A DNA stretch of 14,634 bases from Gammaproteobacteria bacterium (GTDB lineage Bacteria; Pseudomonadota; Gammaproteobacteria; Arenicellales; Poriferihabitantaceae), in NCBI GenBank assembly GCA_024679435.1, contig JAIBDK010000018.1, forward strand, positions 1 to 14,634, read 5' to 3'. Position numbers and translations under genes: made by a program. The notes below the pieces were generated by a model, which searched no databases, was not told the DNA's origin, and saw nothing but the letters and a program-made list of their open reading frames with translations. Below, one piece after another: positions 1 to 7,926 of this stretch (position 1 is the first letter of the stretch; each line of letters opens with the position of its first letter).

Positions 1-1196
1 AGCACAACAAAGTCGGCACGACAACCCACTTCAATTTTACCGATATCCAGTCCGCTACTGACTCGACCTCCCTGGAGCGCCTGGTCAAGCAATGCTGTGC
101 CCGTGCTTGGGGAAGATGACGAAGCCATGACGTTTCTCCGTCGATCAACCAATCGATGACCGTATTCAAGCCAGCGCAACTCCTCAACCGGACTAATGGA
201 AATATGACTGTCCGATCCAATCGCCCATCGGCCGTTGTTGGCAATATATTCATTCAGGTTAAAAAAACCGTCGCCAAGATTCGCCTCGGTAGTCGGGCAT
301 AGTCCGGCTATCGCCCCACTTTTGGCGAGGCTTATCGTTTCCCCGCCGGTCATATGGGTGGCATGTATCGCACACCACTTTTCATTTACATCAAAACAAT
401 TCATCAACCATTCCACAGGTCGCTGTCCGCTCCAGGCCACACAATCATCCACTTCTTTAGTTTGTTCTGCGACATGGACGTGAACAGCGGCCAGATTACC
501 AACTCCTAACTCATCAATGACTTCACGAAGAAGGGAATCAGTTACCGCTCTTAAAGAATGTGGCGCAATACCAACCGCAGACATGCCGTTAGCAGTTTCT
601 GAAGATGCATGGAAAAGCCGGTTTACCAATTCGCAAAAAGAATCCGCATCATTGAGAAATCGCTTTTGACCGTCAATGGGATCCTGTCCGCCAAAACCAC
701 CATACCGATACAGTACCGGTAAAGCGGTAAAACCGATGCCGACATCCATTGCGGATTGCATACACTGCAGTGTCATTTCCGCAGGATTATCATAATGATT
801 TCCTCGGGGGTCATGATGCAGATATTGAAATTCGGCAACATTTGTGTAACCGGATTTCAGCATTTCCAAATATAACTGTCTGCCAATTGCATATAGATGA
901 TGGGGTTGCATTCTTTCCAGAAAATGATACATGGCCACACGCCAGGTCCAGAAACTGTCAGTGGCTTTTTGTCCTGACTCTGCATCGATACTGGCCCTTT
1001 CCCCTAGCCCGGACATTGCCCGCTGATGAGCATGGGAATGGCAGTTGGGAACGCCGGGTATTACCGCTCCACTCAAAACCAGATGGTCCTCAGGAGAGTG
1101 ATGATGGTGATCTTCAACCGACCGAATTAAGCCGTCGACTCCAACTTCAATAATCATGTTGCTGGCCCAACCTTGGGGCAGCAATACAGATTCCAT
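1..1196 (-). CDS. hutF: Formimidoylglutamate deiminase HutF, 3' end cut by window edge
   Basis: Zinc amidohydrolase that deiminates N-formimino-L-glutamate to N-formyl-L-glutamate plus ammonia, in the cytoplasmic five-step histidine pathway. The reverse strand reads 398 codons without a stop or frameshift from ATG at 1196 to the left edge; HutF is usually about 450 residues, so roughly the last 50 are missing. Visible metal and active-site motifs are HSHAH at residues 53-57, HVHVAEQ at 239-245 followed by the KEVDDC...WSGQRPVEWL block, IHATH at 277-281 and GSDSH at 327-331. The FWTWRVAMY block near residue 82 is typical of HutF and separates it from other amidohydrolases. The ATG has only a weak ribosome site; the frame stays open to a TAA at 1250-1248, but no better start was seen. 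It is divergent from hutU, and the shared 209-bp gap probably holds both promoters. Confidence 0.93.
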   Translation of the reverse strand, partial: MESVLLPQGWASNMIIEVGVDGLIRSVEDHHHHSPEDHLVLSGAVIPGVPNCHSHAHQRAMSGLGERASIDAESGQKATDSFWTWRVAMYHFLERMQPHHLYAIGRQLYLEMLKSGYTNVAEFQYLHHDPRGNHYDNPAEMTLQCMQSAMDVGIGFTALPVLYRYGGFGGQDPIDGQKRFLNDADSFCELVNRLFHASSETANGMSAVGIAPHSLRAVTDSLLREVIDELGVGNLAAVHVHVAEQTKEVDDCVAWSGQRPVEWLMNCFDVNEKWCAIHATHMTGGETISLAKSGAIAGLCPTTEANLGDGFFNLNEYIANNGRWAIGSDSHISISPVEELRWLEYGHRLVDRRRNVMASSSSPSTGTALLDQALQGGRVSSGLDIGKIEVGCRADFVV

Positions 1197-1312
1197 CAAA
1201 TAACAAGTGCTCTCAGTCAATTTTTTTCTCGATTTCTTTTGATCCACTTAATCTCTGCTTTACGACGGCACCTTTCAAATAGCTGTATCTCTTACCCTTT
1301 TCAGAATAATGC

Positions 1313-1340
1313 TGGACATCGCCGTAACAACGAGTATATA
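1313..1340 (+). promoter_or_regulatory. Candidate hutU promoter overlapping a HutC-like site
   Basis: TGGACA at 1313-1318 (one mismatch to the -35 consensus) is followed after 16 bp by TATATA at 1335-1340. The -10 box sits inside GTATATAT (1334-1341), which differs by one base from the GT-N-TA-N-AC core bound by GntR/HutC-family repressors. Repression of the hutU operon by a HutC-type, urocanate-responsive regulator is therefore plausible, but no hutC gene is visible here. The call is by eye only. Confidence 0.35.
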
Positions 1341-1405
1341 TCTTTTACACTATCGGGTAATCAACCCAGGCAATCGATCAAACATTAATTTAACGGGAGT
1401 TTATT

Positions 1406-3079
1406 ATGCCACTCAGCAGAATCGACCAATCACGCAGCATTAAGGCCCCGACAGGAACGACACTCACCTGCAAAAACTGGTTAAGCGAAGCTGCATTCCG
1501 AATGATTCAGAATAATTTAGATGCTGATGTTGCGGAAAAGCCCGAAGAGCTGATTGTCTATGGCGGTATTGGCCGTGCTGCTCGAGACTGGAAAAGCTAT
1601 GATAAAATTCTCGAGTGCCTGACCGACCTTGAAGAAGACGAAACACTTCTGGTTCAGTCTGGCAAGCCGGTTGGTGTGTTCAAAACCCACGCTGATGCAC
1701 CCAGAGTGCTGATAGCCAACTCCAATCTGGTCCCCGCCTGGGCCAACTGGGAGCATTTTAACGAACTGGATCGCAAAGGCTTGATGATGTACGGCCAGAT
1801 GACCGCCGGTTCCTGGATTTATATCGGCAGTCAGGGCATCGTCCAGGGCACCTACGAAACTTTTGTGGAGGCCGGACGCCAGCATTTTGACGGCGATACA
1901 AAAGGCAAATGGATATTCACTTCCGGCCTCGGCGGCATGGGCGGCGCCCAACCATTGGCCGCGACTATGGCAGGCTACTGCATACTCTGCGTCGAGTGTG
2001 ACGAAACTCGAATCGACTTCCGCCTGCAAACCCGTTATCTAAACCACAAGACTAAAAACCTTGACGAAGCACTGTCCATGATCACCCAGGCCTGCGAAAA
2101 GGGCGAAGCGATATCGGTAGGACTGCTGGGCAATGGTGCTGACGTCATCAGTGAACTGGTCAGGCGCAATATCAGACCCCATATAGTTACCGACCAGACA
2201 TCGGCCCACGATCCCGCCAACGGGTATCTGCCATCAGGCTGGAGCATGGAGCAATGGGCTCAGGAGAAGAAAAGCAATCCGAATAAAGTAGTGGATGCTG
2301 CCAGAGAATCCATGGCTTACCATGTGGAATCCATGCTGGCGTTTCACCATATGGGAGTACCGACGGTGGACTATGGCAATAATATTCGTCAGGAAGCGCA
2401 GAATTTTGGTGTCGAAAATGCATTTGATTTCCCCGGTTTTGTGCCCGCTTATATTCGTCCACTATTCTGCCGGGGCGTGGGACCCTTCCGCTGGGTGGCT
2501 CTATCCGGAGATCCTGAGGATATCTATAAAACCGATGCCAAGGTGAAAGAAATGATTCCTGACGATCCCCATTTGCACAACTGGCTCAATATGGCTCAGG
2601 AAAAAATAGCATTTCAGGGTCTACCCGCACGAATTTGCTGGGTAGGACTTGGACAACGCCATCGTCTGGGATTGGCATTCAATGAAATGGTTCGAAACGG
2701 TGAACTCAAAGCACCCGTTGTCATTGGCCGCGATCATCTGGATTCTGGCTCTGTCGCCAGTCCTAATCGCGAAACCGAGTCCATGATCGACGGATCCGAT
2801 GCGGTATCGGACTGGGCCTTGCTGAATGCGCTTCTAAGTACATCCGGTGGCGCCACCTGGGTTTCATTACATCACGGTGGAGGAGTGGGAATGGGATTTT
2901 CTCAACACGCCGGCCTGGTCATTGTGTGCGACGGCAGTGACGCTGCAGACAAAAGAATAAGCCGAGTGCTCTGGAATGATCCCGCTACCGGCGTCATGCG
3001 CCATGCCGACGCAGGCTATCAGGAAGCCAAACAGTGTGCTCGGGAATTTGATCTAAACCTGGGCGCTATAGATATATAG
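1406..3079 (+). CDS. hutU: Urocanate hydratase (urocanase)
   Basis: Second step of histidine breakdown: NAD+-dependent hydration of urocanate to 4-imidazolone-5-propionate in the cytoplasm. The 557 residues match the usual bacterial length. The family is recognised along the whole protein: YGGIGRAARDW near residue 52, LLVQSGKPVG near 80, APRVLIANSNLVP near 98, the NAD-binding GLGGMGGAQPLAA near 174, and the urocanase signature FQGLPARICW, whose Cys411 corresponds to catalytic Cys410 of the Pseudomonas putida enzyme. Downstream, VSLHHGGGVGMGFSQHAG is also intact. The ATG is preceded by a good ribosome site (GGGAG, 1395-1399, 6 bp before the start). The cyclodeaminase-family gene follows after 25 bp, so the two are probably cotranscribed. 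No hutH lies beside it. Confidence 0.98.
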   Translation: MPLSRIDQSRSIKAPTGTTLTCKNWLSEAAFRMIQNNLDADVAEKPEELIVYGGIGRAARDWKSYDKILECLTDLEEDETLLVQSGKPVGVFKTHADAPRVLIANSNLVPAWANWEHFNELDRKGLMMYGQMTAGSWIYIGSQGIVQGTYETFVEAGRQHFDGDTKGKWIFTSGLGGMGGAQPLAATMAGYCILCVECDETRIDFRLQTRYLNHKTKNLDEALSMITQACEKGEAISVGLLGNGADVISELVRRNIRPHIVTDQTSAHDPANGYLPSGWSMEQWAQEKKSNPNKVVDAARESMAYHVESMLAFHHMGVPTVDYGNNIRQEAQNFGVENAFDFPGFVPAYIRPLFCRGVGPFRWVALSGDPEDIYKTDAKVKEMIPDDPHLHNWLNMAQEKIAFQGLPARICWVGLGQRHRLGLAFNEMVRNGELKAPVVIGRDHLDSGSVASPNRETESMIDGSDAVSDWALLNALLSTSGGATWVSLHHGGGVGMGFSQHAGLVIVCDGSDAADKRISRVLWNDPATGVMRHADAGYQEAKQCAREFDLNLGAIDI

Positions 3080-3104
3080 CTCCATCCATTCAGGATAATA
3101 GCCA

Positions 3105-4103
3105 ATGAATATAAACATCAAATATCTCAATGGAGAGGATGTCAATGCACTCTCTATGACCAATGACGAAATCCTTGATGCTGTTGAGGAAGGGTTGCTG
3201 GCCTCGGGAAATGGCCAGACCGTGATTGAACCCAGAATGCATCTGGTTCCGGATCCCGCTTTCAACGGCCACTTCAATGTGCTTAGAGGCTACGTCGCAC
3301 CGCTAAAAATGGCCGGCTTCAAAATTGTTGGTGACTATGTAAACAATTATAAAATAGGTCTCCCGTCAGAGATGGCCATGCTGAATCTTTTTAACCCCAC
3401 CAACGGCATGCCAATTGCCATGATCGATGCGACCGCCATTACAGATATGCGAACGGGTGCCATGACAGCGTTGGGCGGAAAATATTTCGGTCCCAAGAAA
3501 GCCCGCTCCCTGGCCAATATCGGTGCTCGAGGATCCTCCTACTGGAACGTCCGGCTGCTGAATCATCTGTTTGACTTTGATTCCATCCGGGTCCATTCAA
3601 GACGCCGCGAAAGTCGTGACAGTTTTGGGGAACAGTTAAGTAATGATCTTGGCAAGGAAATCACCGTTACCGACAACTGGAAGGATTGCCTCGATCAGGC
3701 CGATATCATGGTTGAGGCATCAAGACTTCCCAAGCCGACTCCACTATTTAAAACCAAATGGATTCGCAAAGGGGGCCTGGTCATTCCCTATGGCACCATG
3801 AGCGCTCTTGAAATTGATCATACCGATATCATGGATAAAATTTTTGTCGACGATCGGGGACAAATGAATGCCGGCCCGCTGGGCGCATTACGACCCCATA
3901 TCAATGCGGGCAAAGTCAGTCCTGAATCTGTCAACGCTGAAATCGGTGAAGTTGTTGCCGGAAAAGCCACGGGGCGGGAGTCGTCAGAGGAAACCATTCT
4001 GTTTTGGCATAGAGGATTATCCACCAGTGATATTGCGCTGGGCGCTGCCATGCTTAAAAAAGCCGACACAATGGGAATTGGTCAAACCCTCAAATATGCG
4101 TGA
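3105..4103 (+). CDS. Ornithine cyclodeaminase/mu-crystallin family protein
   Basis: An NAD(P)-dependent enzyme of the ornithine cyclodeaminase/mu-crystallin family, whose members include ornithine and alanine enzymes, ketimine reductases and pyrroline-2-carboxylate reductases. The 332-residue length is normal. Substrate-side residues Arg44, Lys73 and the RTGA motif at 116-119 are kept, as is NNYKIGLPS near 80. The Rossmann turn reads GARGSS (140-145), a variant of the common GxGxxA. The C-terminal block EIGEVVAGKATGR is also typical. AGGA at 3092-3095 serves the ATG, 25 bp after hutU, so it is probably in the hut operon. The true substrate is unknown. A ketimine or pyrroline-2-carboxylate reductase role is suggested by the enolase-superfamily gene at 4770, but operon position could equally mean a role in histidine catabolism. 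Confidence 0.9.
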   Translation: MNINIKYLNGEDVNALSMTNDEILDAVEEGLLASGNGQTVIEPRMHLVPDPAFNGHFNVLRGYVAPLKMAGFKIVGDYVNNYKIGLPSEMAMLNLFNPTNGMPIAMIDATAITDMRTGAMTALGGKYFGPKKARSLANIGARGSSYWNVRLLNHLFDFDSIRVHSRRRESRDSFGEQLSNDLGKEITVTDNWKDCLDQADIMVEASRLPKPTPLFKTKWIRKGGLVIPYGTMSALEIDHTDIMDKIFVDDRGQMNAGPLGALRPHINAGKVSPESVNAEIGEVVAGKATGRESSEETILFWHRGLSTSDIALGAAMLKKADTMGIGQTLKYA

Positions 4104-4171
4104 TTAAGTGCCGATTATGTTCATCCGAATGCGAACAGGCAAAGGCAACTAGATAACCGCTTTTATTATCA

Positions 4172-4627
4172 TCATGTATTCAGAGAATAAGCAAAGAAAT
4201 CCTGGTTGGTTTTGACATACCCGAGAGATTCATACAGTGCCTGACCCGAAAAATTGTCTTTAGCGGTTAGCAAATCAAGTCGGCTTGCTCCACTTTCCCG
4301 GGCATACTGAGTCGCCTGCTCCATCAGCCTTCTACCAAGGCCTTGTTTGCGAAAGCCCAAATCAACGTAAAGATCATACAGAATCTGAATCTTGACCGCC
4401 TCTACGGAACAAAATGACGGATACATCTGCACAAATCCGACCCCATTTCCTGCTCTGGACACCGCCAAAAAGATTATTGATTCATCATTTATAACTCGCG
4501 CATCAATAAAGTCAGTCGCCAACTTCAGGTCAGGATCACATTGATAAAACTGACGATACAAATCAAATAACCGTCCCGCTTCCGGAACATGCGCCTTAGT
4601 CGCTCGAACCACCTGAAACTCGTGCAT
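4172..4627 (-). CDS. GNAT-family N-acetyltransferase
   Basis: A small single-domain acetyl-CoA-dependent acetyltransferase of 151 residues, the usual size for this fold. The acetyl-CoA-binding motif A is visible as LYVDLGFRKQGLG followed by a long helix (RRLMEQATQYARESGA), with RKQGLG fitting the Q/R-x-x-G-x-G/A pattern. Near the end, GQALYESLGY is the standard motif B. The substrate cannot be read from the sequence. The start chosen is ATG at 4627, preceded by CGGGAA and AGG; the open frame runs 11 codons further up to a TTG at 4660 with no ribosome site. It converges on the cyclodeaminase-family gene and diverges from the enolase-superfamily gene, so it is probably its own transcription unit. 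Confidence 0.88.
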   Translation of the reverse strand: MHEFQVVRATKAHVPEAGRLFDLYRQFYQCDPDLKLATDFIDARVINDESIIFLAVSRAGNGVGFVQMYPSFCSVEAVKIQILYDLYVDLGFRKQGLGRRLMEQATQYARESGASRLDLLTAKDNFSGQALYESLGYVKTNQDFFAYSLNT

Positions 4628-4717
4628 CCTTATATTCCCGCTAATTTTCAAGTTTCTCAATATAGCAGATCAGGCAACTTCTGGTACTTCCAGCGATGCG
4701 TAACCTAATTTTTGAAG

Positions 4718-4723
4718 TATACT
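4718..4723 (+). promoter_or_regulatory. Candidate -10 box upstream of the enolase-superfamily gene
   Basis: TATACT matches five of six bases of the sigma-70 -10 consensus and lies 46 bp before the ATG at 4770, inside the 142-bp gap between divergent genes. No convincing -35 box is found 16-18 bp upstream. A short GGGA-AAAA-TCCC hairpin (4730-4741) follows just downstream. Weak evidence only. Confidence 0.22.
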
Positions 4724-4769
4724 TTTCCAGGGAAAAATCCCGCAACCACTACTCGAAACAACAGTAACA

Positions 4770-5870
4770 ATGAAAATCGATCGAATTGAAATTTACGGTT
4801 ATGACCTGACTTATCGCTACGGCGATTACATTATGTCAGGCAATCAAGTCATCAACAGCATTCCAAGCACCGTGGTGCGAATTTGTACAGACGAAGGCCA
4901 TGAAGGATGGGGTGAAGTTTGTCCGCTGGGGCCGCTTTATCTTGCTTCTCATGGAGCAGGTGCCCGGGTTGCAATCCGGGAAATAGCACCGGCTCTGATT
5001 GGAATAGACCCCTGTAATCTTGGCGCGATACATCAGGCCATGGACGGCGCTCTTCGAGGACACAGCTATGCCAAAAGTGCTCTGGACATCGCCTGTTGGG
5101 ATATTCTCGGCAAGGAAACCGGCAAAGATATCGCCACATTAATGGGTGGGCGATTACAGGAAGAATTCAAACTCTATATGGCAGTTCCGCTTGGACCCGC
5201 CGACGATATGCAACATTACGTCAGCGAACGCAAAGCAGAGGGCATTCAGCGATTTCAGCTCAAAATTGGAGCCGATCCCCGGGAGGATGCGGCACGGGTA
5301 GAAAAAGTTGTGGAAGTAATAGAGGATCAGGACATCCTGATTGCCGATGCCAACGGAGGATGGAGATTACAGGATGCTATGATCGCTGCTCGCCTTCTGG
5401 AACCGTTACAGGGGGTGTTTTTTGAAGAACCCTGCAAGACGCTCGAGGAATGCCTGTATGTTCGGCAACACACTAGTCTGCCGATGATACTTGATGAAGT
5501 CATTACTGATGTCAACACCATGGTACGGGCATTCAACGGCAGTGGGATGGAAGGCGTGAATCTCAAGATTTCTAAATTTGCCGGGTTAACCGGGTCTAAA
5601 CTGATACGAGATCTGGCGGATAAATTGGGCTTAAGAGTAACCATTGAAGATACCTGGGGTGGTGATCTGGTTTCAGCCGCGGTAAGCCATCTTGCCGCCA
5701 GCACCAAAGCCGATCAGGTGATAACCGTCTCCTTTATGAATGACTGGACCAACGAACACGTATGCGGTTATCAGCCACGCTCCAGCAACGGAGCAGGATC
5801 TGCACCCTCAGGTCCCGGACTTGGCGTTGAAGTGGATTCAACACAATTAGAAAAGCTGCATTCTATATAG
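4770..5870 (+). CDS. Mandelate racemase/muconate lactonizing enzyme family protein, cis-3-hydroxy-L-proline dehydratase-like
   Basis: Enolase-superfamily enzyme of 366 residues, a normal length. These Mg2+ enzymes remove a proton alpha to a carboxylate. Visible are QLK at 163-165 (Lys165 as general base; Gln replaces the first Lys of the KxK motif), metal ligands Asp193 (IADANGGW), Glu219 (FFEEP) and Asp242 (LDEVITD), the KISK motif at 266-269, and IEDTWGGD near 292. RGHSYAKSALDIACWD near 96 and the Gln-x-Lys variant resemble cis-3-hydroxy-L-proline dehydratase and 4-hydroxyproline-betaine 2-epimerase, from remembered family features rather than a search. The first would give pyrroline-2-carboxylate, which ornithine-cyclodeaminase-family reductases convert to proline; such a gene lies at 3105. 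The family is secure, the substrate is not. No strong ribosome site precedes the ATG. Confidence 0.9.
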   Translation: MKIDRIEIYGYDLTYRYGDYIMSGNQVINSIPSTVVRICTDEGHEGWGEVCPLGPLYLASHGAGARVAIREIAPALIGIDPCNLGAIHQAMDGALRGHSYAKSALDIACWDILGKETGKDIATLMGGRLQEEFKLYMAVPLGPADDMQHYVSERKAEGIQRFQLKIGADPREDAARVEKVVEVIEDQDILIADANGGWRLQDAMIAARLLEPLQGVFFEEPCKTLEECLYVRQHTSLPMILDEVITDVNTMVRAFNGSGMEGVNLKISKFAGLTGSKLIRDLADKLGLRVTIEDTWGGDLVSAAVSHLAASTKADQVITVSFMNDWTNEHVCGYQPRSSNGAGSAPSGPGLGVEVDSTQLEKLHSI

Positions 5871-5901
5871 AGCAAGCCTGCAAAACGTGATAATGCGGGG
5901 T

Positions 5902-5938
5902 AATTGGGAATCAGGTAATCATGAAACTTTTTCCAATT
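5902..5938. repeat. Imperfect inverted repeat before msrP
   Basis: AATTGGGAA (5902-5910) can pair with TTTCCAATT (5930-5938) over nine positions with one G-U, leaving a 19-base loop. It lies in the 111-bp gap before msrP. No T-tract follows, so it is not a standard terminator; it may be an operator or chance. Confidence 0.25.
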
Positions 5939-5981
5939 CTCGGAAACTAAGCTCTATACCAATAAAACTGGAGACCAACAG

Positions 5982-6959
5982 GTGTTTAACAATATCAGAA
6001 AAAACAGATATCCCAATATCGGAGAAAACCAAGTTACCGACCAGGCGTTGTACGAAAAACGGCGTCACTTTATAAAAACGGGATTACAAGCCGGTCTAGG
6101 GATTTCGTTATCCAGTTATTTGCCGATCCTTGCCATGGCCTCCGCACAGGGGCTTTCGGAACGTATTGGGTCAGCCAAAAACACGCGACACCTGGAACCC
6201 AATGATGAATTGAACACCGAAGAGCAGATCACTCACTACAACAATTTTTACGAACTTGGCACAGGCAAAGAAGACCCATACCGGAACGCTGATGCACTGA
6301 TCACAGACCCCTGGTCCGTCAGTATTGAAGGTGAGTGTGAGAATCCCGGGGAATACGCCATTGAAGACATCCTCAAACCCCACGACCTCGAAGAACGAAT
6401 CTACCGGTTGCGGTGTGTAGAAGCCTGGTCCATGGTGGTCCCCTGGATAGGCTTTCCATTGACTGAACTTGTCAAACACTTCAAACCCACAAGCAAAGCC
6501 AAGTATATCGCCTTTGAAACAATTTATGACAAAGAAAGCCCCTTACCCGGGCAGAACCGCCGGTCCATTGAATGGCCATACAGAGAAGGTTTGCGAATGG
6601 ATGAAGCTCTCAACCCGCTTAGCTTTATGGCTGTCGGTCTCTATGGCAAAGTAATGCCGAATCAAAATGGTGCTCCACTGCGTCTGGTCGTGCCCTGGAA
6701 GTACGGATTTAAAAGCATCAAATCCATCGTCAAAATCAGGTTTCAGGAAGATCAACCGCCCACCAGCTGGAACATGACCAACGCCAGAGAATACGGCTTT
6801 TATTCCAACGTCAATCCAGAAGTCTCTCATCCAAGATGGAGTCAGGCCAAAGAAAGGCGGGTAGGCGAGCTCTTTAAACGTGATACCCTGATGTTTAACG
6901 GCTATGCTGATGAGGTTGCATCCATGTATAGCGGAATGGATTTAGGCCAGAACTACTAG
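5982..6959 (+). CDS. msrP: Protein-methionine-sulfoxide reductase catalytic subunit MsrP (YedY)
   Basis: Periplasmic molybdenum-cofactor enzyme that reduces methionine sulfoxide in exported proteins, taking electrons from membrane-bound MsrQ. The 325-residue precursor has a twin-arginine export signal (KRRHFIK at residues 26-32, then a hydrophobic stretch ending around AMASA). The molybdenum-binding Cys145 lies in RLRCVEAWSMVVPWIG, the hallmark of this family, and the later LRLVVPWKYGFKSIKSI block is also typical. The start is GTG at 5982, supported by GGAG at 5970-5973 and by the family's N-terminus, which has a short stretch before the twin arginines. Its stop TAG sits 12 bp before the msrQ start, consistent with coupled translation. 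No regulator gene for the pair is seen nearby. Confidence 0.97.
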   Translation: MFNNIRKNRYPNIGENQVTDQALYEKRRHFIKTGLQAGLGISLSSYLPILAMASAQGLSERIGSAKNTRHLEPNDELNTEEQITHYNNFYELGTGKEDPYRNADALITDPWSVSIEGECENPGEYAIEDILKPHDLEERIYRLRCVEAWSMVVPWIGFPLTELVKHFKPTSKAKYIAFETIYDKESPLPGQNRRSIEWPYREGLRMDEALNPLSFMAVGLYGKVMPNQNGAPLRLVVPWKYGFKSIKSIVKIRFQEDQPPTSWNMTNAREYGFYSNVNPEVSHPRWSQAKERRVGELFKRDTLMFNGYADEVASMYSGMDLGQNY

Positions 6960-6971
6960 GGCTTTGTTCGA

Positions 6972-7616
6972 GTGAAATCTCCGGGGAATCAGAAAATTCG
7001 TCAGCTTATCAAGCCGGCATTACATATTTCGCTTTTTTTTCCAGCTGTTTATCTGGTTTATGGATTCTTCGCCGGAACCATTGGGATCAATCCAATAGAA
7101 ACCATCACGCACGTTACCGGGCAATGGGGTTTAAGAATTCTGTTATTGTCTCTGGCGATAACCCCGCTGGCAAGAATCACCCGATCGGGCTGGCTAATTC
7201 AACTGCGCCGCCTGGTGGGTTTGTACTGTTTCTTTTATGCCGTTCTTCACTTCAGTATCTATCTGGTGTTCGACCTGTCTCTGGACTTTGGCTTTCTCGT
7301 AGAGGATATTCTGGAACGACCCTATATTACCGTCGGATTTCTGACTTTCGTTATTCTGACTCTACTGGCCATAACCTCACCGATACGAATCAGGCAGAGA
7401 ATGGCGCATACCATGATTACCTGGAATCGACTGCATCAAATGGTGTACGCAGCCGGAATTTTATCCATCGTGCATTTTCTGTGGATCACTCGGGTAGATG
7501 ATACCGAGCCATTAATTTACGCTCTGATTCTTGCCCTACTTCTTGGATATCGAATCCGCACGGCTTATCAAAAAATTCATAGGCGCCAACCTAACAGCAC
7601 GGCGCTGTATCAATAA
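6972..7616 (+). CDS. msrQ: MsrQ, haem-binding membrane subunit of the MsrPQ system
   Basis: Inner-membrane b-type haem protein of the ferric-reductase-like family that passes electrons from the respiratory chain or flavin reductase to periplasmic MsrP. The 214 residues form about six hydrophobic segments (roughly 15-35, 50-66, 78-100, 115-135, 155-172, 178-195). Candidate haem-ligand histidines are His93 (YAVLHFSIYL), His155 (NRLHQMVY) and His168 (SIVHFLW), the pattern expected for MsrQ. The start is GTG at 6972; AGGG at 6958-6961 overlaps the msrP stop region and is the likely ribosome site, so translation is probably coupled to msrP. It ends the msrPQ operon. Confidence 0.96.
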   Translation: MKSPGNQKIRQLIKPALHISLFFPAVYLVYGFFAGTIGINPIETITHVTGQWGLRILLLSLAITPLARITRSGWLIQLRRLVGLYCFFYAVLHFSIYLVFDLSLDFGFLVEDILERPYITVGFLTFVILTLLAITSPIRIRQRMAHTMITWNRLHQMVYAAGILSIVHFLWITRVDDTEPLIYALILALLLGYRIRTAYQKIHRRQPNSTALYQ

Positions 7617-7816
7617 ACATCAAAGGAAACAAACCATCGCTCTGGATGAGGCTGCATCATTCTGATTGGCAGCGGTTCGGTTATCGATGACATCCGAAGC
7701 AAAACAGTAATCGAATCCTTTGAACTGTCTTTTACGCTTAAATTTTTCTACTATTTTTTCACTGTACCAACATGGGGAAATGGTTGGCGAAAACGATCAC
7801 TTGAGGATAGATGCGC

Positions 7817-7839
7817 GGTGAGGCCTAAAGTTACTCACC
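7817..7839. repeat. Perfect inverted repeat, candidate operator
   Basis: GGTGAG (7817-7822) and CTCACC (7834-7839) are exact reverse complements separated by 11 bp. The repeat ends 37 bp before the TATAAT box, where an activator or repressor could bind. It could also form a 6-bp RNA hairpin, but only A/T-rich mixed sequence follows, not a clean T-tract. Regulator unknown. Confidence 0.35.
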
Positions 7840-7876
7840 ATAAATAATTTTCATATCCAAAATATTTTCTGTTCCC

Positions 7877-7882
7877 TATAAT
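7877..7882 (+). promoter_or_regulatory. Candidate -10 box for the crotonase/acyl-CoA synthetase operon
   Basis: TATAAT matches the sigma-70 -10 consensus exactly and lies 44 bp before the ATG at 7927. No good -35 box occurs at 16-18 bp, so an activator-dependent promoter is plausible, perhaps through the inverted repeat at 7817-7839. Confidence 0.35.
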
Positions 7883-7926
7883 TTACCTTTCCGAATCACC
7901 TGACTATCTATTCGCGAAAGATTATC

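Larger units (their letters stand above)
7617..7926. other. Gene-free stretch between msrQ and the crotonase gene
   Basis: This 310-bp region contains no supportable ORF and no recognisable RNA gene. It holds the inverted repeat at 7817-7839 and a TATAAT box at 7877-7882, and becomes A/T-rich in its right half, as expected of a promoter region for the downstream crotonase/acyl-CoA synthetase operon. No clear intrinsic terminator for msrPQ was found. Confidence 0.6.

Noticed and set aside
749..1153. 134-codon plus-strand ORF
   Set aside because: It lies wholly inside hutF on the opposite strand, and its translation has no recognisable motif, while hutF reads with intact family motifs.
1173..1388. 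71-codon plus-strand ORF in the hutF-hutU gap
   Set aside because: It covers the start of hutF and the hutU promoter region, has no convincing ribosome site and no protein-like pattern.
4104..4171. Terminator between the convergent cyclodeaminase-family and GNAT genes
   Set aside because: Only a 4-bp GTTC/GAAC pairing is visible, with no T-tract; too weak to annotate.
5887..6075. 62-codon ORF overlapping the msrP start
   Set aside because: Begins with GTG, lacks a ribosome site, and overlaps the supported msrP reading frame and its export signal.
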